Source: Acinetobacter towneri DSM 14962 = CIP 107472 (GTDB taxonomy: Bacteria > Pseudomonadota > Gammaproteobacteria > Pseudomonadales > Moraxellaceae). Taken from it: a stretch of 64,000 nucleotides of DNA. A model generated the notes under the pieces. It was given only the letters and a program-made list of their open reading frames with translations. It had not been told where the DNA came from and did not search any database. Shown here one piece after another: positions 1 to 9,064 of this stretch (positions within the stretch are counted from its first letter, which is position 1; each line of letters begins with the position of its first letter). The stretch lies in the NCBI RefSeq assembly GCF_000368785.1, contig NZ_KB849689.1:178741-242740 (forward strand), given 5' to 3'. A program made the position numbers and the translations under genes.

Positions 1-35
1 CTTGGTGATATTTAATTCTTGAGGATCATCGGCTT

Positions 36-1346
36 CTAACCGAGTGAAGTTTTCTCATCTTCTACAGGTTGATGGCTAAAGAAATTAAACAAACTACCAA
101 ACCACATCATGATTCTTTCAAAAATGTTGGCTTCAACAATGTTGACCTGTTCTTCAATCGCAAAGCTGTTAATCAATTGATTATTTTGATAGACGTGTAC
201 GGTTGCCAGTTTCATGACCTGTGCCAATGGCGCAGTCAGCAATTTTTCAGACAATTCAATATTGACATGCGTTTGTGTACGCTGTGCAGGTTCAAGTGTT
301 TCTAATCCACCTTGTGCATTCAGAAGTTGTAAACGTTGAGTGCTTTGATCAAACTGCGCCATGTTAATTGCATGTGGCTGTTCATACAGCGATGTCGTCA
401 CAAACTTTGGCTGACTGCTTTCAATCTTAAACATGCGTAAGGTGGATTTCACCACAGGCAATTCTGCAATCATTTGTTTGGGTTTAATCGCGACTTCATT
501 ACGGGTATAGCTATAGGCTAAATTTAATAATTGATGTGCCACTTCAGCGCGTTTTTGCGCACTCTTGGTTCCCATCACCACCACCACTAAACGACGCTCA
601 GGTGCAGCACTATCCAATGTTGGGCGGTTTGCAGTTAAGGCAAGGTTGTAACCTGCAGCTTTGGTGAAGCCTGTTTTTAACCCATCTACACTTGGGTCTT
701 GTTTTAATAAAATATTGGTCGCACGGTGAAAGTGATGATTGTAGGTAAAACTAGTTTGTTTTGAATAAGACAAATAATCGGGTGTCTCAATCACTATCGC
801 TTGTGCTAAACGTGCCATATCTGCCGCAGAAGAATAATGATTAGGCATAGTCACACCAGATGGATTCTGAAAATGTGTATCTTGCATGCCCAAAGCTTGC
901 GCTTCCTGATTCATTCGGGCGATAAACTGCGGAACACCACCTGCAACACGTTCACCTAAAGTGAGTGCAGCATCGTTAGCAGACATAATAATTAAGCCTG
1001 CCAATAGCTGATCTATCGAAATCTGTTCACCTGCTTTTAGATACATTTGTGATTCATCCCACATCACTTGCTGTACCACAGGTGTTGCGGTCAAAATTTC
1101 ATGTCGGTCTAATTTACCTGCCTGAATATCTTTGAGCACAATATAAGCCACCATCATTTTAGTGAGTGAAGCAGGTGCACGTTGTACGTGACTATTGTGC
1201 TCTGCAATCACTTGTCCAGATTGTGGGTCTAAAATTGCCCATGCTTTGGCTTCTACACTTTCAGCTTGAATATTCAATAATGCGGCATGCGTGATTGCGC
1301 TGCATAGCCAACAGAGCAGCGCGATCAGATAGATAACACGTTTCAA
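36..1346 (-). CDS. dacC: D-alanyl-D-alanine carboxypeptidase, PBP5/6 type
   Basis: This is a low-molecular-weight penicillin-binding protein that removes the terminal D-Ala from peptidoglycan pentapeptides at the periplasmic face of the inner membrane. The 436-residue product has an N-terminal signal peptide (hydrophobic to about residue 21). It carries the three serine-transferase motifs: SLTK at residues 60-63, SAN at 122-124 and KTG at 224-226. The C-terminal domain follows, and the last 30 residues contain a hydrophobic/amphipathic stretch (IFERIMMWFGSLF) of the kind that anchors PBP5 enzymes in the membrane. The length is slightly above E. coli PBP5. The name dacC follows usual Acinetobacter usage and is less certain than the family. 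Confidence 0.93.
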   Translation of the reverse strand: MKRVIYLIALLCWLCSAITHAALLNIQAESVEAKAWAILDPQSGQVIAEHNSHVQRAPASLTKMMVAYIVLKDIQAGKLDRHEILTATPVVQQVMWDESQMYLKAGEQISIDQLLAGLIIMSANDAALTLGERVAGGVPQFIARMNQEAQALGMQDTHFQNPSGVTMPNHYSSAADMARLAQAIVIETPDYLSYSKQTSFTYNHHFHRATNILLKQDPSVDGLKTGFTKAAGYNLALTANRPTLDSAAPERRLVVVVMGTKSAQKRAEVAHQLLNLAYSYTRNEVAIKPKQMIAELPVVKSTLRMFKIESSQPKFVTTSLYEQPHAINMAQFDQSTQRLQLLNAQGGLETLEPAQRTQTHVNIELSEKLLTAPLAQVMKLATVHVYQNNQLINSFAIEEQVNIVEANIFERIMMWFGSLFNFFSHQPVEDEKTSLG

Positions 1347-1550
1347 AGAAGTTCCTTATTTACACCAATCCATTGGTGTCACAATGGTTTTAAGCAGCAA
1401 AAACAATAACAATTGACTAGGGAATGCTATGCCTTTTTTGCTCAGATGGCTACCCATAAATGCAGACAAATCTCATCTTGACGCATCAATTGCTAAAAAA
1501 ATGTTAAGCTTGTTGCCAAGTTCTTATTTATACATTTTGTATTGCCCATT

Positions 1551-3254
1551 ATGTTGCATTATCAAATCGAATTTGACGATTATCGTCAGCATCTTATTCA
1601 TGTCACCGTGCGTTTTTTGGCTAATCCTACTCAGGTTTTATCTCTACCCACTTGGATTCCAGGCAGCTATTTAATTCGTGAATTTTCCAAACATCTTGAG
1701 TCGGTACGTGCTTATGATGAAGCGGGGCGTATCCTTAAAATTCAGAAATTTGAAAAGAATAAATGGCGCTTATTTAATATCGATCATGAATTGATTACGG
1801 TGGAATATGATGTCTACGCTTATGATTTGTCAGTGCGTGGCGCTTATGTCGATCAAACCCGTTTATACGTCAATCCTGCCTGTGCCTGTTTGGGCTTAGA
1901 TGGGCAAGAAGATAAAGCTATTGAAGTTGAATTATTTTTACCAGACGAGCTGAAGCATTTTCAGCTTGCGACAGGTTTGGCAGCAAAAAGTTTGGTTAAA
2001 GGGCGTTATACCTTAAAAGCCAAAAACTATGCCGAACTGATTGATGCACCGTTTGAATTGGCAGAACAAACCCGTTTTAGTTTTACCGCAGCAGATATTC
2101 CACACGAATTTGTGGTTTCGGGCAAACATGCAATGAACGCTGCGCGTATGCAGCAAGATATTGAAAAAATTTGTGCTACACAAATTACCATGTTTGGTTC
2201 TGCGCCATTTGAAAACTATACCTTTATGACCATGGCAACAGGCAATAGCTATGGCGGTTTAGAGCATCCAAACAGTACCAGTTTAATTACACCTCGTGAT
2301 GATTTGCCGAAAGCTAACGAACCTGAACAACCTTCTAAAGATTATCAGCGCTTTTTAGGTCTGTGCAGCCATGAGTATTTTCATAGTTGGTTGGTGAAAT
2401 TCATTCGTCCTGAAAGCTTTGTGAATTATGATCTGAATCAGGAAGGTTATACATCGCTGTTATGGATTTTTGAAGGCTTTACGTCTTATTACGATGATTT
2501 GTTATTGCTGCGTAGTGGTGTAATTGATCTGGCGGCTTATTTGGAGTTGCTCAAAGCACAAATTGATCGTTATTTGCAAAATCCGGGTCGTGCGATTCAA
2601 ACGGTAGCAGAATCTAGTTTTGATGCTTGGGTCAAGTTCTATCGTCAGGATGAAAACTCGAACAATGCAGGAACCAGCTACTATAACAAAGGCTGTTTGG
2701 TGGCTTTATGTTTAGATTTGGGCTTGCGTTTGCGTGGTTCAAGCTTAGATGCCTTAATGCAGAAATTGTACGCTAATGCGCAACAGGGCATTCAAGTGCA
2801 TGAGCGCACTATCTTTGAATTATGTAAAGAATTGACAGGAGATGATTGGTCGGAGCAAATCCATCATTTAATTAACACGACTGATGAATTGCCGCTCGAT
2901 CAGTTATTGCCTGAATTTGGCGTTGATTATCAGCTAAAACAGGATAAGTCTTTGCCGTTTGGTTTAAAATTGGCAGATAAACCTGAAGGGGTGTTGGTAC
3001 AAGCTGCCCATCGTGAAGGTGCTGCGGCAAAAGCAGGACTTTCTGCGCTTGATGTGATTGTTGCGATTGATGGCTTAAAGGCATCTGTAAAATCACTTGA
3101 GCAATATGCCAAACAGGATGCAGCTTATACTGTTCATGCATTCCGCCGTGATGAGTTGATGACTTTTGAACTGAATGCTGCGCAGATTGAATTGCCAGAA
3201 GTGGCATTAAGCGTTACAGATCAGGCAAAAGTAGAACAGTGGTTAAAAGGCTGA
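1551..3254 (+). CDS. M61 family (glycyl) aminopeptidase with PDZ domain
   Basis: This is a zinc metallopeptidase of family M61. The N-terminal part (about residues 1-170) is the beta-rich M61 N-domain. The catalytic domain carries HEYFH near residues 274-278, with the downstream glutamate in WIFEGFTSYYDD. A PDZ-like domain follows at roughly 460-530 (LPFGLKLADKPEGVLV... GLSALDVIVAIDG). No signal peptide is visible, so it is probably cytoplasmic. The frame is open from a TTG at 1542, but ATG at 1551 (MLHYQIEF) fits the family better; no strong ribosome binding site separates them. Its substrates here are unknown; characterised relatives release N-terminal glycine or alanine. Confidence 0.9.
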   Translation: MLHYQIEFDDYRQHLIHVTVRFLANPTQVLSLPTWIPGSYLIREFSKHLESVRAYDEAGRILKIQKFEKNKWRLFNIDHELITVEYDVYAYDLSVRGAYVDQTRLYVNPACACLGLDGQEDKAIEVELFLPDELKHFQLATGLAAKSLVKGRYTLKAKNYAELIDAPFELAEQTRFSFTAADIPHEFVVSGKHAMNAARMQQDIEKICATQITMFGSAPFENYTFMTMATGNSYGGLEHPNSTSLITPRDDLPKANEPEQPSKDYQRFLGLCSHEYFHSWLVKFIRPESFVNYDLNQEGYTSLLWIFEGFTSYYDDLLLLRSGVIDLAAYLELLKAQIDRYLQNPGRAIQTVAESSFDAWVKFYRQDENSNNAGTSYYNKGCLVALCLDLGLRLRGSSLDALMQKLYANAQQGIQVHERTIFELCKELTGDDWSEQIHHLINTTDELPLDQLLPEFGVDYQLKQDKSLPFGLKLADKPEGVLVQAAHREGAAAKAGLSALDVIVAIDGLKASVKSLEQYAKQDAAYTVHAFRRDELMTFELNAAQIELPEVALSVTDQAKVEQWLKG

Positions 3255-3283
3255 GTTAAAGTTTAATTTAAAGTTCAGCTATA

Positions 3284-3312
3284 AAAAAATGGATGCTTCG
3301 GCATCCATTTTT
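3284..3312. terminator. Bidirectional rho-independent terminator
   Basis: A GC-containing stem (ATGGATGC/GCATCCAT) closes on a TTCG tetraloop and is flanked by an A run on the left and a T run on the right. It lies between the convergent M61 peptidase and rluE genes and can serve both. Confidence 0.85.
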
Positions 3313-3349
3313 GTATCTTGAACAAGTTGAGTTTTGACTCACCAACTCA

Positions 3350-4135
3350 TTAACGTGCCCGACGTCCACGGCTTTTGGTATTAGGGCGTGTAGTACCATT
3401 GGTCTTACGACGTGGTTTTTCACCTTCTTCTATTTGCCAAATACGTGGCGTACCTGATTTTTTCTTGGTAGTGCCATCTTTATTTTTCTTTTGATGGATT
3501 GGCTTGCCACCCGTACCACCAGGTTTTTTCACATACGAACGCGAGCGATACGGTTCAGCAGCAGGCACATCTTTAAAATCAGGATACAACAACGGTTCGA
3601 TTTCTTTAGTTTCACCGGGTTGTAAACCCAATTGTACCAAGTCAATTGAACCAATTTTGGTGCGGATTAAACGCAAAGTTGGAAAACCAACCGCAGCCGT
3701 CATACGACGCACTTGGCGGTTGCGACCTTCACAAATTGAAATTTCAATCCACGAAGTAGGTACAGAAGCACGGAAACGTACAGGAGGATCACGCTCCCAC
3801 AACCATTCAGGCTCATCGACTTTATACGCTTGCGCAGGCAAAGTCATGCCATCTTTCAGTTCCACGCCTTTACGCAATTGTGCCAAGGCATCTTCAGTGA
3901 CATCACCATCGACTTGAACCAAATAGGTTTTGTATTTTTTATTGGCTGGATTGGTAATAAACTGATTCAAGCCGCCATGATCAGTCAAGAACACCAAGCC
4001 TTCCGAATCCATATCTAAACGACCAGCTAAACGTAAGTCTGGATCATCAACAAAAGCCGACATGGTGAGATGTTTTTCATCTTCACGGAATTGAGAGAGA
4101 ACGTCATATGGTTTATTTAAGATGACGATTTTCAT
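3350..4135 (-). CDS. rluE: 23S rRNA pseudouridine synthase, RluE type
   Basis: This RsuA-family pseudouridine synthase is expected to modify one uridine of 23S rRNA (U2457 in E. coli numbering). It starts directly with the catalytic fold and has no S4 domain, as in RluE. The catalytic aspartate lies in AGRLDMDSEGL, and the EGRNRQVRRM and GFPTLRLIR motifs are typical of the subfamily. The frame is open further upstream, but the start at MKIVILNKPYDVL (4135) matches the family and gives 261 residues. The last 60 residues form a Lys/Arg-rich tail absent from E. coli RluE, probably an extra RNA-binding extension. Confidence 0.9.
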   Translation of the reverse strand: MKIVILNKPYDVLSQFREDEKHLTMSAFVDDPDLRLAGRLDMDSEGLVFLTDHGGLNQFITNPANKKYKTYLVQVDGDVTEDALAQLRKGVELKDGMTLPAQAYKVDEPEWLWERDPPVRFRASVPTSWIEISICEGRNRQVRRMTAAVGFPTLRLIRTKIGSIDLVQLGLQPGETKEIEPLLYPDFKDVPAAEPYRSRSYVKKPGGTGGKPIHQKKNKDGTTKKKSGTPRIWQIEEGEKPRRKTNGTTRPNTKSRGRRAR

Positions 4136-4330
4136 AAGAAGTGCTTCTTTAAATTCAACAAATTGGGAAAATTGAGAGTATTTAAAAGGAAAAACGGGCG
4201 ATTTCCAATTAAATCGCAAATACAGTGTGTTTAAGATGGGTCTATTATGCGATAAGAATAGGGGAAAGTATTGCTTAAAGACAATTATTTTTTTGTGTGT
4301 GCATTAAACTACAGAAACAGACTAGGCATC

Positions 4331-4336
4331 TATAAT
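4331..4336 (+). promoter_or_regulatory. Candidate -10 box for the M23 lipoprotein gene
   Basis: A perfect TATAAT lies about 45 bases before the ATG at 4381, in an otherwise featureless 245-base gap after the divergent rluE. No convincing -35 box accompanies it, so this is only a suggestion. Confidence 0.35.
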
Positions 4337-4380
4337 GCATAAAATTAAGATAAACGTGTATGAATATAAATTAGGATGTT

Positions 4381-4962
4381 ATGCAACAAGGTCATTGGTG
4401 CTTTATACTCTTCTTTAGCTTTTCAATGCTGGCTTTGCTTAGTGCATGTCAGCCACCCGTGTCTGGCAAGTCTGCAGGAATTCAAACCCCGTATTTATAC
4501 TGGAAATTGCAACAAACTGAATTCGCAGTGACTCCACTACAAATTCCAGTGACTCCACTACAAATTCCAGTGAAAGGTGTAAATTTTGCTCAAATACAAG
4601 ATACCTGGGGGGCAGCACGCAGTGAAGGGCGAAAGCATCAGGGGACTGATATTTTTGCGGTGCGTGGTACAGCCGTCATTGCGGCGACAGATGGCGTTGT
4701 GCATAAAATTGGTTTAGACCGCTTAGGTGGAAAAGTCATTTGGATTACTGGGCCTGCATTAAGCCAACATTATTATGCACACCTTGATGATTATGCCGAA
4801 CATATTCATGTGGGAGACTGGGTTGAAGCTGGTGAAGTTATTGGTTTTGTTGGCACGTCAGGCAATGCCCAAAACACGCCGCCACATTTGCATTATGGCA
4901 TTTATCTACGCGGGCATGGGGCTGTGAATCCTTATCCATATTTACTAGCAAGTTCACGCTAA
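4381..4962 (+). CDS. M23 (LytM-type) peptidoglycan endopeptidase lipoprotein
   Basis: This is a periplasmic zinc peptidase or peptidase-like regulator of cell-wall hydrolysis. The 193-residue product begins with a lipoprotein signal ending in the lipobox LLSAC (Cys about residue 23). The M23 domain covers about residues 75-190. Its zinc ligands are visible as H and D in KHQGTD and as the HLH of PPHLHYG. The linker holds an exact 21-bp tandem duplication (4528-4548 and 4549-4569) that encodes VTPLQIP twice. No LysM or coiled-coil region is seen, so this is a minimal single-domain M23 lipoprotein. AGGA at 4373-4376 lies close before the ATG. Confidence 0.85.
   Translation: MQQGHWCFILFFSFSMLALLSACQPPVSGKSAGIQTPYLYWKLQQTEFAVTPLQIPVTPLQIPVKGVNFAQIQDTWGAARSEGRKHQGTDIFAVRGTAVIAATDGVVHKIGLDRLGGKVIWITGPALSQHYYAHLDDYAEHIHVGDWVEAGEVIGFVGTSGNAQNTPPHLHYGIYLRGHGAVNPYPYLLASSR
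4528..4569 (+). repeat. 21-bp tandem duplication inside the M23 lipoprotein gene
   Basis: Two identical 21-base units (GTGACTCCACTACAAATTCC plus A) stand head to tail and keep the frame. They lengthen the linker between the lipid anchor and the peptidase domain by seven residues. Perfect identity suggests a recent slippage event. Confidence 0.95.
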
Positions 4963-5066
4963 CCTCAGCTCTAATATTTTATAAATATGACATATTTTTA
5001 GCATTTATGTTTCAAGCCTATTCATATTAGGTAGCCGTCATTATTTTTAGGACAAACCATTTAATC

Positions 5067-5888
5067 ATGAAAATTTACCAAGTTGATGCTTTCAGCCATG
5101 AATTGTTTAAAGGCAATCCCGCCGCCGTGCTTGTGAGTAAAACATGGTTAGCTGATGATTTAATGCAAAATATCGCATTGGAAAATAATCTGTCCGAAAC
5201 CGCTTTTGTCAAAATGATAGATGCAGAAAACTTTGAAATCCGCTGGTTTACCCCCATAACAGAAGTCGATTTTTGCGGACATGCCACACTTGCCAGCAGC
5301 TTTGTTTTATTTAAGGATTATACAGAGGCAAATACAATTCAATTTCATGTGAAAAATTTGGGGATTTTTACAGTTCAGCAACAGCAAGATGGCAAAATTT
5401 GCATGAATTTCCCGATACGCGCTGCCCAGAAAGTTGAAGATTATCCCGATATTTTACGCCAAGCTTTGACTAAACCATTTAAAAATGTCTATATCAATGC
5501 GCAAGCTTATATTGTGGAGTATGAATCGGTACAAGATGTGCTAGATGAACAGCCGAATCTTGAATTATTAAAACAATTGGGACAATTGCGTACAGCTATC
5601 ACAGCACAGTCGAGTGATGATGTTGCGATTACTGCTTCTAAAAATGCACAGTATGACTGTGTGTCGCGTTATTTCGCACCCGCTATGGGCATTGCAGAAG
5701 ACCCTGTTACAGGCTCAATTCATACTGCAATTGCACCACTTTGGGCAGAAAAATTGCAGCAAACTGAACTTGTGGCTTATCAGGCTTCAGCCCGAGGTGG
5801 CATACTGTATTGCAAGATGTTGCCTAATGGTCGTATCGAAATTTCAGGTTATGCACAGCTATATTTGCAGGGCGAAATCATGATTTAA
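5067..5888 (+). CDS. PhzF family epimerase/isomerase-like protein
   Basis: The 273-residue protein has the diaminopimelate-epimerase fold of the PhzF family. Typical signatures are MKIYQVDAF at the start, GNPAAVL, NLSETAFV (the glutamate near residue 44 matches the PhzF catalytic acid), FCGHATLASS, and the second-half motif PVTGSIHTAIAP. Members isomerise or epimerise small acids; no phenazine genes lie nearby, so the substrate is unknown and a PhzF name would mislead. The gene stands alone between the M23 lipoprotein and the M16 protease. Confidence 0.85.
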   Translation: MKIYQVDAFSHELFKGNPAAVLVSKTWLADDLMQNIALENNLSETAFVKMIDAENFEIRWFTPITEVDFCGHATLASSFVLFKDYTEANTIQFHVKNLGIFTVQQQQDGKICMNFPIRAAQKVEDYPDILRQALTKPFKNVYINAQAYIVEYESVQDVLDEQPNLELLKQLGQLRTAITAQSSDDVAITASKNAQYDCVSRYFAPAMGIAEDPVTGSIHTAIAPLWAEKLQQTELVAYQASARGGILYCKMLPNGRIEISGYAQLYLQGEIMI

Positions 5889-6120
5889 ACTATGTCCTGC
5901 ATTAGATTTCTTTCATCCTTTAAAAATGATCAAATGCATAGTCAAATTTACGATTGATCATTGCTTTATTTTTGTCATATTGAGTTTTCATCTTTCTTTA
6001 TTGGAAAAAAGCTGAGATGAGAGTAGTTTGCAAGTTTTGCTTGGTTTAAATCATATATTTTGCAAATTTTTACGGTTGATTTAATCGCAGCTTGGTATGC
6101 TGTTAAGCTCAAGTTGAAAA

Positions 6121-6139
6121 TTGCCATTTTCGATGGCAA
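6121..6139 (+). promoter_or_regulatory. Small hairpin just before the M16 protease start
   Basis: TTGCCAT and ATGGCAA form a 7-bp stem ending 12 bases before the ATG at 6152. No good ribosome binding site is seen there, so the hairpin may affect translation. It could also be chance. Confidence 0.3.
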
Positions 6140-6151
6140 ATCAAAAATAGA

Positions 6152-8968
6152 ATGAAATCAATCGGGAAAAAGAAGTTGCTACGTTTTAAAACCCTCACTT
6201 TATCTTTATGTGTACTGGCATTCAATGGCGTGGTTTTCGCCCAGCCAGTTTTAGTAAAATCTCAGCAAGAAATACAAGAATATCAACTTGATAATGGCTT
6301 AAAAGTCATTTTGGCACCCAATCAAAAAGAAAATAAAGTCTTTATGAATATGGTGTATTTAACGGGCTCATTGAATGATCCCCAAGGCAAAGGTGGTTTG
6401 GCACATTTGTTGGAACATTTGGCATTTAAAGGTACAGAAAATGTACCTGCCGAGGAATTTCAGCGCCGTTTAGATCAATATAGTTTAATGCACAATGCCA
6501 GCACCGACTATTATTCGACTAAATACACCAACATCATTCGTCCTGAAACTCGCGCAGTCAATGAGATGATTTATCTTGAAGCGGAACGCATGGATAAGTT
6601 GGTCATGCAGGAAAAATATGTGCCTGCCGAAATTGCGATTGTAAAGCGTGAACGTGAAGTGCGGATGGATCAACCGTTTTCAGTCTTGATAGATCAGGTG
6701 TGGAAATCGGCCTATGGCAATCAGTATTTCGGACGCTTACCTATTGGCGATTTAAACGAACTGCAATCCATCAAAATGCAGGAATTAAATCAATTTTACC
6801 GCACATGGTACGCGCCGAATAATGCCATTTTAGTGATGACAGGCAAGTTTGATCAGGCAGCGGTGTTAAAACAAATTGATCAACATTTTAGTCCAATTGC
6901 AGCACGACAAATTCCCAAACAAGTACAAGTGCCTCGATTAGACAGTAACAAAATTCAGCAACGAAATTTTGTGGTACAAAAGGGCAGTCAACTGGCCAAA
7001 TTTAATCTGTATTTAAATGGCAATGACGAAAAGATCAAAACCGCTTTGGCGCTGTCACCTTATTTACATACGTTGCAACCGAGTGGGCATTTGTATCAAG
7101 CACTGGTAGAAACAGGCAAAAGTACCATGGTGCAGTCCAGCACTTGGTTAGATCAAGATTTTAATTTGGTGCTGATGGGGGCTTTGTATGCACCGAATCA
7201 TGATGCCAAGCAATTACAAGCTGGCTTGAATCAAAGTATCGAGCAGGCAAAAAACTTTGATGATGCCGAGTTACAACGTGTGAAAAACTTGATTCAAAAT
7301 CAGGCAGACAGTGTGATGAATGATGCGGTGGCTTTGGGTGGTCGCTTGAGTGATTATGCTGTGGCGTATCAAGGTGATTGGACACAATATTGGCGTGATT
7401 TAAACAATATTCAACAGTTAAATGCAGATGAACTGAATCAGCGTTTAAAACAATTTTTTACTGCAGAACATCGCATAATAGGGGATATTCAACCCACTCC
7501 TGAAGATCAAAAACAGGCACTCACAGCAAAAAATAATCCAAATGTAGCAAAAACTTTAGATCAGCAAGATGCACCTGTTGCACCTTTGAAAGATGTGCAA
7601 AGTTATCAGCAAGAAGTGACAGACTATGTGCAAAAATCTAAACAAGCTTTGATTAAAAATGAAAAAAAGATTCAGCGTGGCAGCTTAAAAAATGGTGCCG
7701 AATATGCATTATTTCCAACTGCAACGCGTGATGATAAAACCTATGCGACCATTTCGGTGAATTTTGGTACGGCACAATCTTTATTTAAGCAGGGCGAAAT
7801 TCTGGATTTAACCGCGTATTTGCTGCTGCGTGCATCTCAAGAGCATAGCTTGCAAGACATTGCCGATCAGTCAATTGCTGCAGGTGGTTCAGCATTTGCC
7901 CAAGCCGATGGCAACGCAATTCATATTCAAATTGTGGCGAAAAAAGAAAAGTTTAATGCGTTTTTTAACTTTGTTTTAGATGTCATGCAAAACCCGAGTT
8001 TTGAGCAAAGTCAGTTTGATTTAATTCGTTCTCAAAGTTTATCCAGTTTAGAACGACCTTATACCGAGCCTGAAACTGTAGCAGCTTTGACTATGGTGCG
8101 TTTAATTGAAATTTACCCGCAAGGCGATTTACGCTATCACTTCGAGCCTGAATTTGCGAAGCAACAACTGCAAGCTGCAACCCAAGCACAGGTGCAGCAG
8201 TTATATCGTCAATTTTTTGCTATGAATCATGCACATATTGCCATTACAGGTGAGTTTGATCCGAAACAAATCAAAAAAACTTTAGTTCAGCGTTTAGGAC
8301 AATCGCGTAATACGGAAGCATATCAACGCTTAGATTCAGCCTATACGGCATATCCTGCGAAAAAGTTGCATGTATTAGCAGAACAGCGTGAATTTGGCAG
8401 TTATCAAAGTCTATTGACCTTACCTTTGGGCGTGAATCATCCTGACACACCTGCCATGATGGTACTGAGTTATATTTTGGGCGAATCGCAATTGTCTTCA
8501 CGTTTGGCGCAAGAACTACGTGAAAAAAATGCATTGGTTTATGGTTTTAGTAGTGGTTTGAGTTTAAGTGAATTTGAACAATCGGGTGCACTCAGTATTT
8601 CTGCGCAATACAGTGCAGGCAAGTCGACTCAAGTGTCACAGGCGGTGCATAAAGTGTTGCAGGATTTGCGCCGTGATGGTGTCAGCTTGCAAGAAGTTGA
8701 AGCTGCAAAAGCCGATATTTTGAAAAAACGTGTGACTGCCTTAGAAGATGAACGCAGTATCCACCGTATGTTGGTACCGCAATTAGAACAAGGTCGTGAT
8801 TTACGTTACCGTGAGCGACGTGATCAAGCGTTAGCAAAACTCAGCAAAGCCGATGTAGATGCTGTGATTCAGAAATATTTACGCTTAGAACATTTGCTTG
8901 AAGTAGCCGCCGATCAATATGGTCAAGCCAATGTTGAGGTGCTGCCGTTAAAGCCGCAGTCTAAATAA
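6152..8968 (+). CDS. M16 family zinc metallopeptidase (pitrilysin/insulinase type), exported
   Basis: This large (938-residue) two-lobed M16 peptidase follows a signal peptide (basic start KSIGKKKLLR, hydrophobic core, cleavage near VFA-QP). The inverted zinc motif HLLEH lies in GGLAHLLEHLAFKGTE at about residues 89-93, with the third ligand in YLEAERMDKL. The second half is a homologous but non-catalytic M16 lobe without HxxEH, as usual for the single-chain forms. It is likely a periplasmic peptide or protein degrader. A terminator follows directly, so the gene appears monocistronic. Confidence 0.92.
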   Translation: MKSIGKKKLLRFKTLTLSLCVLAFNGVVFAQPVLVKSQQEIQEYQLDNGLKVILAPNQKENKVFMNMVYLTGSLNDPQGKGGLAHLLEHLAFKGTENVPAEEFQRRLDQYSLMHNASTDYYSTKYTNIIRPETRAVNEMIYLEAERMDKLVMQEKYVPAEIAIVKREREVRMDQPFSVLIDQVWKSAYGNQYFGRLPIGDLNELQSIKMQELNQFYRTWYAPNNAILVMTGKFDQAAVLKQIDQHFSPIAARQIPKQVQVPRLDSNKIQQRNFVVQKGSQLAKFNLYLNGNDEKIKTALALSPYLHTLQPSGHLYQALVETGKSTMVQSSTWLDQDFNLVLMGALYAPNHDAKQLQAGLNQSIEQAKNFDDAELQRVKNLIQNQADSVMNDAVALGGRLSDYAVAYQGDWTQYWRDLNNIQQLNADELNQRLKQFFTAEHRIIGDIQPTPEDQKQALTAKNNPNVAKTLDQQDAPVAPLKDVQSYQQEVTDYVQKSKQALIKNEKKIQRGSLKNGAEYALFPTATRDDKTYATISVNFGTAQSLFKQGEILDLTAYLLLRASQEHSLQDIADQSIAAGGSAFAQADGNAIHIQIVAKKEKFNAFFNFVLDVMQNPSFEQSQFDLIRSQSLSSLERPYTEPETVAALTMVRLIEIYPQGDLRYHFEPEFAKQQLQAATQAQVQQLYRQFFAMNHAHIAITGEFDPKQIKKTLVQRLGQSRNTEAYQRLDSAYTAYPAKKLHVLAEQREFGSYQSLLTLPLGVNHPDTPAMMVLSYILGESQLSSRLAQELREKNALVYGFSSGLSLSEFEQSGALSISAQYSAGKSTQVSQAVHKVLQDLRRDGVSLQEVEAAKADILKKRVTALEDERSIHRMLVPQLEQGRDLRYRERRDQALAKLSKADVDAVIQKYLRLEHLLEVAADQYGQANVEVLPLKPQSK

Positions 8969-8993
8969 AGATTCAATTTAATTTTGAGCAGAT

Positions 8994-9028
8994 ACAAAAA
9001 ACGCATCCATTTCGATGCGTTTTTTGTC
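8994..9028. terminator. Rho-independent terminator (bidirectional)
   Basis: The stem ACGCATC/GATGCGT is flanked by A-rich and T-rich runs (ACAAAAAA ... TTTTTTGT) between the convergent M16 protease and amidohydrolase genes. Confidence 0.88.
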
Positions 9029-9064
9029 TTCAAGTTTGCTATCTATGCTCAATTGGCTAAAGCT

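Noticed and set aside
5067..5888. Phenazine biosynthesis
   Set aside because: Only a PhzF-like enzyme is present; no phz partners exist and the family is widespread outside phenazine pathways.
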